NCBI RefSeq assembly: GCF_018614655.1 | Contig: NZ_JAGGOG010000035.1 | Location: 1-64,000, forward strand | Source of the DNA: Pseudomonas fluorescens | GTDB taxonomy: Bacteria > Pseudomonadota > Gammaproteobacteria > Pseudomonadales > Pseudomonadaceae | Length of the DNA stretch: 64,000 nucleotides | Direction of reading: 5' to 3' | Shown: positions 60,939 through 64,000 of the stretch, piece by piece | Numbering within the stretch: the first letter of the stretch is position 1 | How the letters are laid out: each line of letters starts with the position of its first letter | Translations under genes and position numbers: made by a program | The notes under the pieces: generated by a model | Databases searched by the model: none | What the model saw: only the letters and a program-made list of their open reading frames with translations | Told to the model about the DNA's origin: nothing

Positions 60939-62651
60939 ATGTCTTCACTCTTGCCACGGACTCGGCTGCTGCTGGGCGCCTGCCTACTCACCTGCTTCGC
61001 ACTGAACAGCGCGATGGCTGCCCCCACGCCTGGCGATCAGGACCTGATCCGCGACCGGCAAAACCGCCTGCTGGAAGAACAACAGCGGCGTCTTGAAGAG
61101 CTCAAGGACCTGCCCGGTAAAGAGGCAAAACCGGCGGCCCCCGCGACCCCGGTCGATACCCGCTGCTTCCCTGTCAAAGACATCGAAATCAAGGGCGCCG
61201 ACAGTCTGTCGGGCTCTGATCGCGAGCGTCTGCTCAAGCCGTATATCGGCCAGTGCCTGGGTGTATCCCAGCTCAATGAATTGCTTAAAGCCATCACCGA
61301 CTACTACATCGACAAGGGCCTGGTAACCAGCCGCGCTTACTTGCCGCAGCAGGACCTGTCCACAGGTCATCTGCAAGTGTTGGTGGTGGAGGGCAAGCTT
61401 GAAGGTTTGAAAGGCGCCGACAACAGCACACTCTCGGACCGCGAACTGGCCATGGCCTTTCCCGGCAAAAACGGCGACTTGCTGAACCTGCGAGAAATCG
61501 AGCAGGCCATCGATCAACTCAACCGCTTGCCGTCCAACCAGGCACAAATGGAACTGGCGCCGGGCGATGCCGTTGGCGGCAGTTCGGTGCTGGTGAAAAA
61601 CAACCCGCAGACACCTTGGCGTGCCAGCCTTTCGCGTAACAACGACGGCCAGAAAAGTACCGGCGAGCAGCAGTGGGGCACCGGGTTTGAATGGGACAGC
61701 CCGCTGGGCCTGGCCGATCAGTTGATTCTGCGCGGTGGCCATGACGCCGTCAGCGACCACCAGAAAACCTCAAAAAACGCGATGTTCTACTACAACCTGC
61801 CATGGGGCTGGTGGAACTTCAGCTACAGCTACAACGAAAGTGACTACCGCTCCCAGGCCCAGGCCGACACCTACAACTTCAAGCAAACCGGCGACAGCCA
61901 GAACCACCAGTTGCGTGCTGAACGTGTGATCCATCGCGACGCCCTGAGCAAGACCTCGGTCAACGTCGGGCTGTCCCACCTGCGCACCAACAACTACATC
62001 GCAGACAGCCGTCTTAAAGAGAGCAGCAATCGCCTCAGCGAGTTGCAACTGGGCATCAACCACGGTCGGCGGATCGGCAGCGCTTTCGTCAACTTCGATG
62101 TCGGCATGCAAAACGGCACGGGAGCCTTTGACGCCCAAGACAACCACAACCCAGGCCCTGGCGTGCCGGATGCGCGCTACCGCAAATACACCGCCACCGT
62201 CAGCTACCTGCAGCCGTTCACGTTGTGGGGCGAGTCCTTCAGCTTTACCAGCCTGGCCACCGGGCAGCGCAGTGAAGACGTGCTGTTCAGCCCTCAGCGC
62301 ATGAGCCTCGGCGGCTCGTCGTCGATACGCGGTTTCAAGGATCAGCAACTGAGCGGTGACAGCGGCGGCTACTGGCGCAACGACCTGCGCTGGAGCCGCC
62401 CGGTGACGCTGGTTTGGCTGCGCCCGGTGTTCGGTGAATACGGCGCCAGCGTCGGCTATGACCAAGGCGTGATTCGCAATGGCCGCTACAACGACGAAGT
62501 GCATGGCCGGGTTTCAAGTAACTCACTTGAGCTGTTCGCCCGAGGCAAGTACGTCAGCACCAGTGTGACCTTTGCCCACTCCCTGGAACGACCGGCAGCA
62601 CTGACCGAGCGCGAAGCGCCGATCTACTTCCGCATGGATTTCTTCCTGTAA
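60939..62651 (+). CDS. Two-partner secretion transporter TpsB (ShlB/FhaC/HecB family)
   Basis: Outer-membrane Omp85-class transporter of 570 residues. Signal peptide (about 1-27, ending LNSAMAA), an N-terminal helix rich in charged residues (RDRQNRLLEEQQRRLEELKD), POTRA domains beginning CFPVKDIEIKGADSL and a 16-strand barrel ending YFRMDFFL with terminal hydrophobic signature. The barrel includes the conserved SLGGSSSIRGF (VRGY/F-like motif). It exports the TpsA protein encoded 32 bp downstream. The ATG at 60939 is preferred over an in-frame TTG at 60882. Confidence 0.92.
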   Translation: MSSLLPRTRLLLGACLLTCFALNSAMAAPTPGDQDLIRDRQNRLLEEQQRRLEELKDLPGKEAKPAAPATPVDTRCFPVKDIEIKGADSLSGSDRERLLKPYIGQCLGVSQLNELLKAITDYYIDKGLVTSRAYLPQQDLSTGHLQVLVVEGKLEGLKGADNSTLSDRELAMAFPGKNGDLLNLREIEQAIDQLNRLPSNQAQMELAPGDAVGGSSVLVKNNPQTPWRASLSRNNDGQKSTGEQQWGTGFEWDSPLGLADQLILRGGHDAVSDHQKTSKNAMFYYNLPWGWWNFSYSYNESDYRSQAQADTYNFKQTGDSQNHQLRAERVIHRDALSKTSVNVGLSHLRTNNYIADSRLKESSNRLSELQLGINHGRRIGSAFVNFDVGMQNGTGAFDAQDNHNPGPGVPDARYRKYTATVSYLQPFTLWGESFSFTSLATGQRSEDVLFSPQRMSLGGSSSIRGFKDQQLSGDSGGYWRNDLRWSRPVTLVWLRPVFGEYGASVGYDQGVIRNGRYNDEVHGRVSSNSLELFARGKYVSTSVTFAHSLERPAALTEREAPIYFRMDFFL

Positions 62652-62683
62652 CCCAACGCCTAGTTGCATCGAGAATTTGAAAT

Positions 62684-64000
62684 GGATGTTCGCCAATTTG
62701 CCTTCCTGGCTCGCCAGCCTTCCTCAGCCCTGAAAAGCCGCGAGTCGTTCTGGGGCCTGCCCAAACGTGGCCTGGCGCTGATCCTGGCCAACGCGCTGTT
62801 CTGGCAGCCGTTACTGGCCCAGGCCGACGGTATCGTCGTCAGCGCACCCGGCACCACAGTCGGTCAGGCAGGCAATGGCGTGCCGGTGGTGAACATCGCT
62901 ACCCCCAATGGCAGTGGTTTGTCCCACAACCAATTCAAGGACTACAACGTTGGTGCCAACGGCGTAATTCTCAACAACGGCGGCGGCCCGACCCAAAACA
63001 CGCAACTGGGCGGCATCATCCTCGGCAACCCGAACCTCAAGGGCGGCTCCGCCAACATCATCCTCAACGAAGTCAACGGCGGTAGCCCCAGCCAACTGCG
63101 CGGCTACACCGAAGTGGCGGGCCAGTCGGCCAAGGTCATCGTCGCCAACCCCTACGGCATCAGCTGCAGCGGTTGCGGCTTCATCAACACCCCCAACGTC
63201 ACCCTGACCACCGGCAAACCCATCCTCGACAACGGCCGCCTGGACCGTTACCAGGTCGATGGCGGCGCCGTGACCATCGACGGCCAGGGCCTGAACGCCA
63301 GCAACGTCGACCGCTTCGAAATCATCACCCGCTCGGCCAAGATCAACGCACAGATCAATGCCCGCAACTTGACCGTGATTGCCGGTCGCAACGACGTCAA
63401 CGCCCAGACCCTGAATGCCACCGCGCGTGCCGATGACGGCAGTGCCAAGCCGGAACTGGCGATTGACTCGTCGGCGTTGGGCGGGATGTACGCCGGCGCG
63501 ATCAGGCTGGTGGGCACCGAAGCCGGTGTGGGCGTGAAACTGGACGGAACGTTGGCGGCCAGTGGTGGGGATATTCAGCTTGATGCCAATGGGCATCTGA
63601 GCATGGCGCAGGCGGCGGCCAGCGGTGCGGTCAACGTCAAGGCCGCGAGCCTCGACGCCCAGGGACCGATCTACGCCGGCACTGCGCTGGATGTGCAGAC
63701 CCAAGGTGACCTGAACAGCCGCAAAACCCTCGCCGCCCGCGACAGCATCACACTGTCCAGCGGTGGTCAACTGACCAACAACGGCATTATCGAGGCTGGG
63801 GTCAACGCGGATAACACCCGCAACGCCACAGGCGATGCCAGCCTTACCGCACAGACCCTCAACAACACCGGCACCAGCGTAATCGCCAGCCGTGCGTTGA
63901 CGATCAACGCCCAGGCCCTGAACAACCAGGGCGGCACCCTCAGTGCGAAACAGAGCGCGAAGATCACCGCCGCCACCCTCGACAACCAGAACAAAGGCCG
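62684..64000 (+). CDS. Filamentous haemagglutinin-like exoprotein TpsA (5' part)
   Basis: The reading frame from the ATG at 62684 stays open to the window edge (439 codons seen). After an extended signal region (about 1-48, ending LLAQA) the haemagglutination-activity/TPS secretion domain (about 49-300) carries both hallmark motifs, NPNLKGGSA and NPYGISCSGCGF. Then come FHA-type beta-helix repeats (LTAQTLNNTGTSVIASRALT, INAQALNNQGGTLSAK). TPS proteins are adhesins, haemolysins or contact-dependent toxins (CdiA); which type depends on the C-terminus, outside the window. The partner TpsB is directly upstream. Confidence 0.93.

Overview
The window looks like chromosomal DNA of the Pseudomonas fluorescens group. 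It is GC-rich and carries a Pseudomonas-type 5S rRNA, a complete lap adhesin locus (lapG, lapD, lapA, lapEBC), a pgaABCD operon, many ATGA-type gene overlaps, and Pseudomonas-style intergenic palindromic repeats. All assignments come from reading the sequence and recalled family knowledge; no database search was run.

Layout. 1-280: end of an rRNA operon with a second, tandem 5S gene and two near-identical terminators. 766-2788: a FliA-type promoter and a PctA-like amino-acid chemoreceptor. 2838-8421 (minus strand): a four-gene operon with the order and domains of mgoBCAD/pvf (haem-oxygenase-like DUF3050 protein, AurF-like diiron N-oxygenase, A-PCP-reductase NRPS, SRPBCC protein), which is known to make small diazeniumdiolate or pyrazine N-oxide type signals. 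An AT-richer gene-free stretch follows it. 8958-9668: a GntR/FCD repressor with a VanO-like operator. 9918-31690: the biofilm adhesin module, comprising the LapG protease, the LapD c-di-GMP receptor, the 4440-residue LapA adhesin (13 tandem 630-bp double repeats) and its LapE-LapB-LapC type I secretion system, divergent from lapA across a promoter region with FleQ-like boxes.

31932-36562: a TauD/TfdA dioxygenase, a three-gene ABC importer and a LysR regulator, probably for an organosulfur or related compound. 37106-41168: an EmrAB/OprM-like tripartite efflux operon. 41223-44075 (minus): an uncharacterised pair of exported proteins. 44328-46265: a membrane glycosyltransferase and a DUF2789 protein. 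46617-51688: a MarR-controlled AaeXAB-like (FUSC) efflux operon with its own outer-membrane factor. 51768-54024: a small membrane protein and a YdgA-family protein. 54331-60638: pgaABCD for poly-N-acetylglucosamine, preceded by a structured leader with GGA motifs. 60939-64000: a two-partner secretion pair whose TpsA exoprotein runs off the window.

The theme is surface life and signalling: a cell-surface adhesin regulated by proteolysis, an exopolysaccharide, a filamentous exoprotein, a chemoreceptor, two efflux pumps and a small-molecule signal operon sit together. Palindromic repeats of two families lie between transcription units, three copies in tandem at 36590-36950. The most notable items are the mgo/pvf operon, the mosaic lapA repeat array, the shared GntR-type operator at 9705 and 60701, and the candidate structured pgaA leader.
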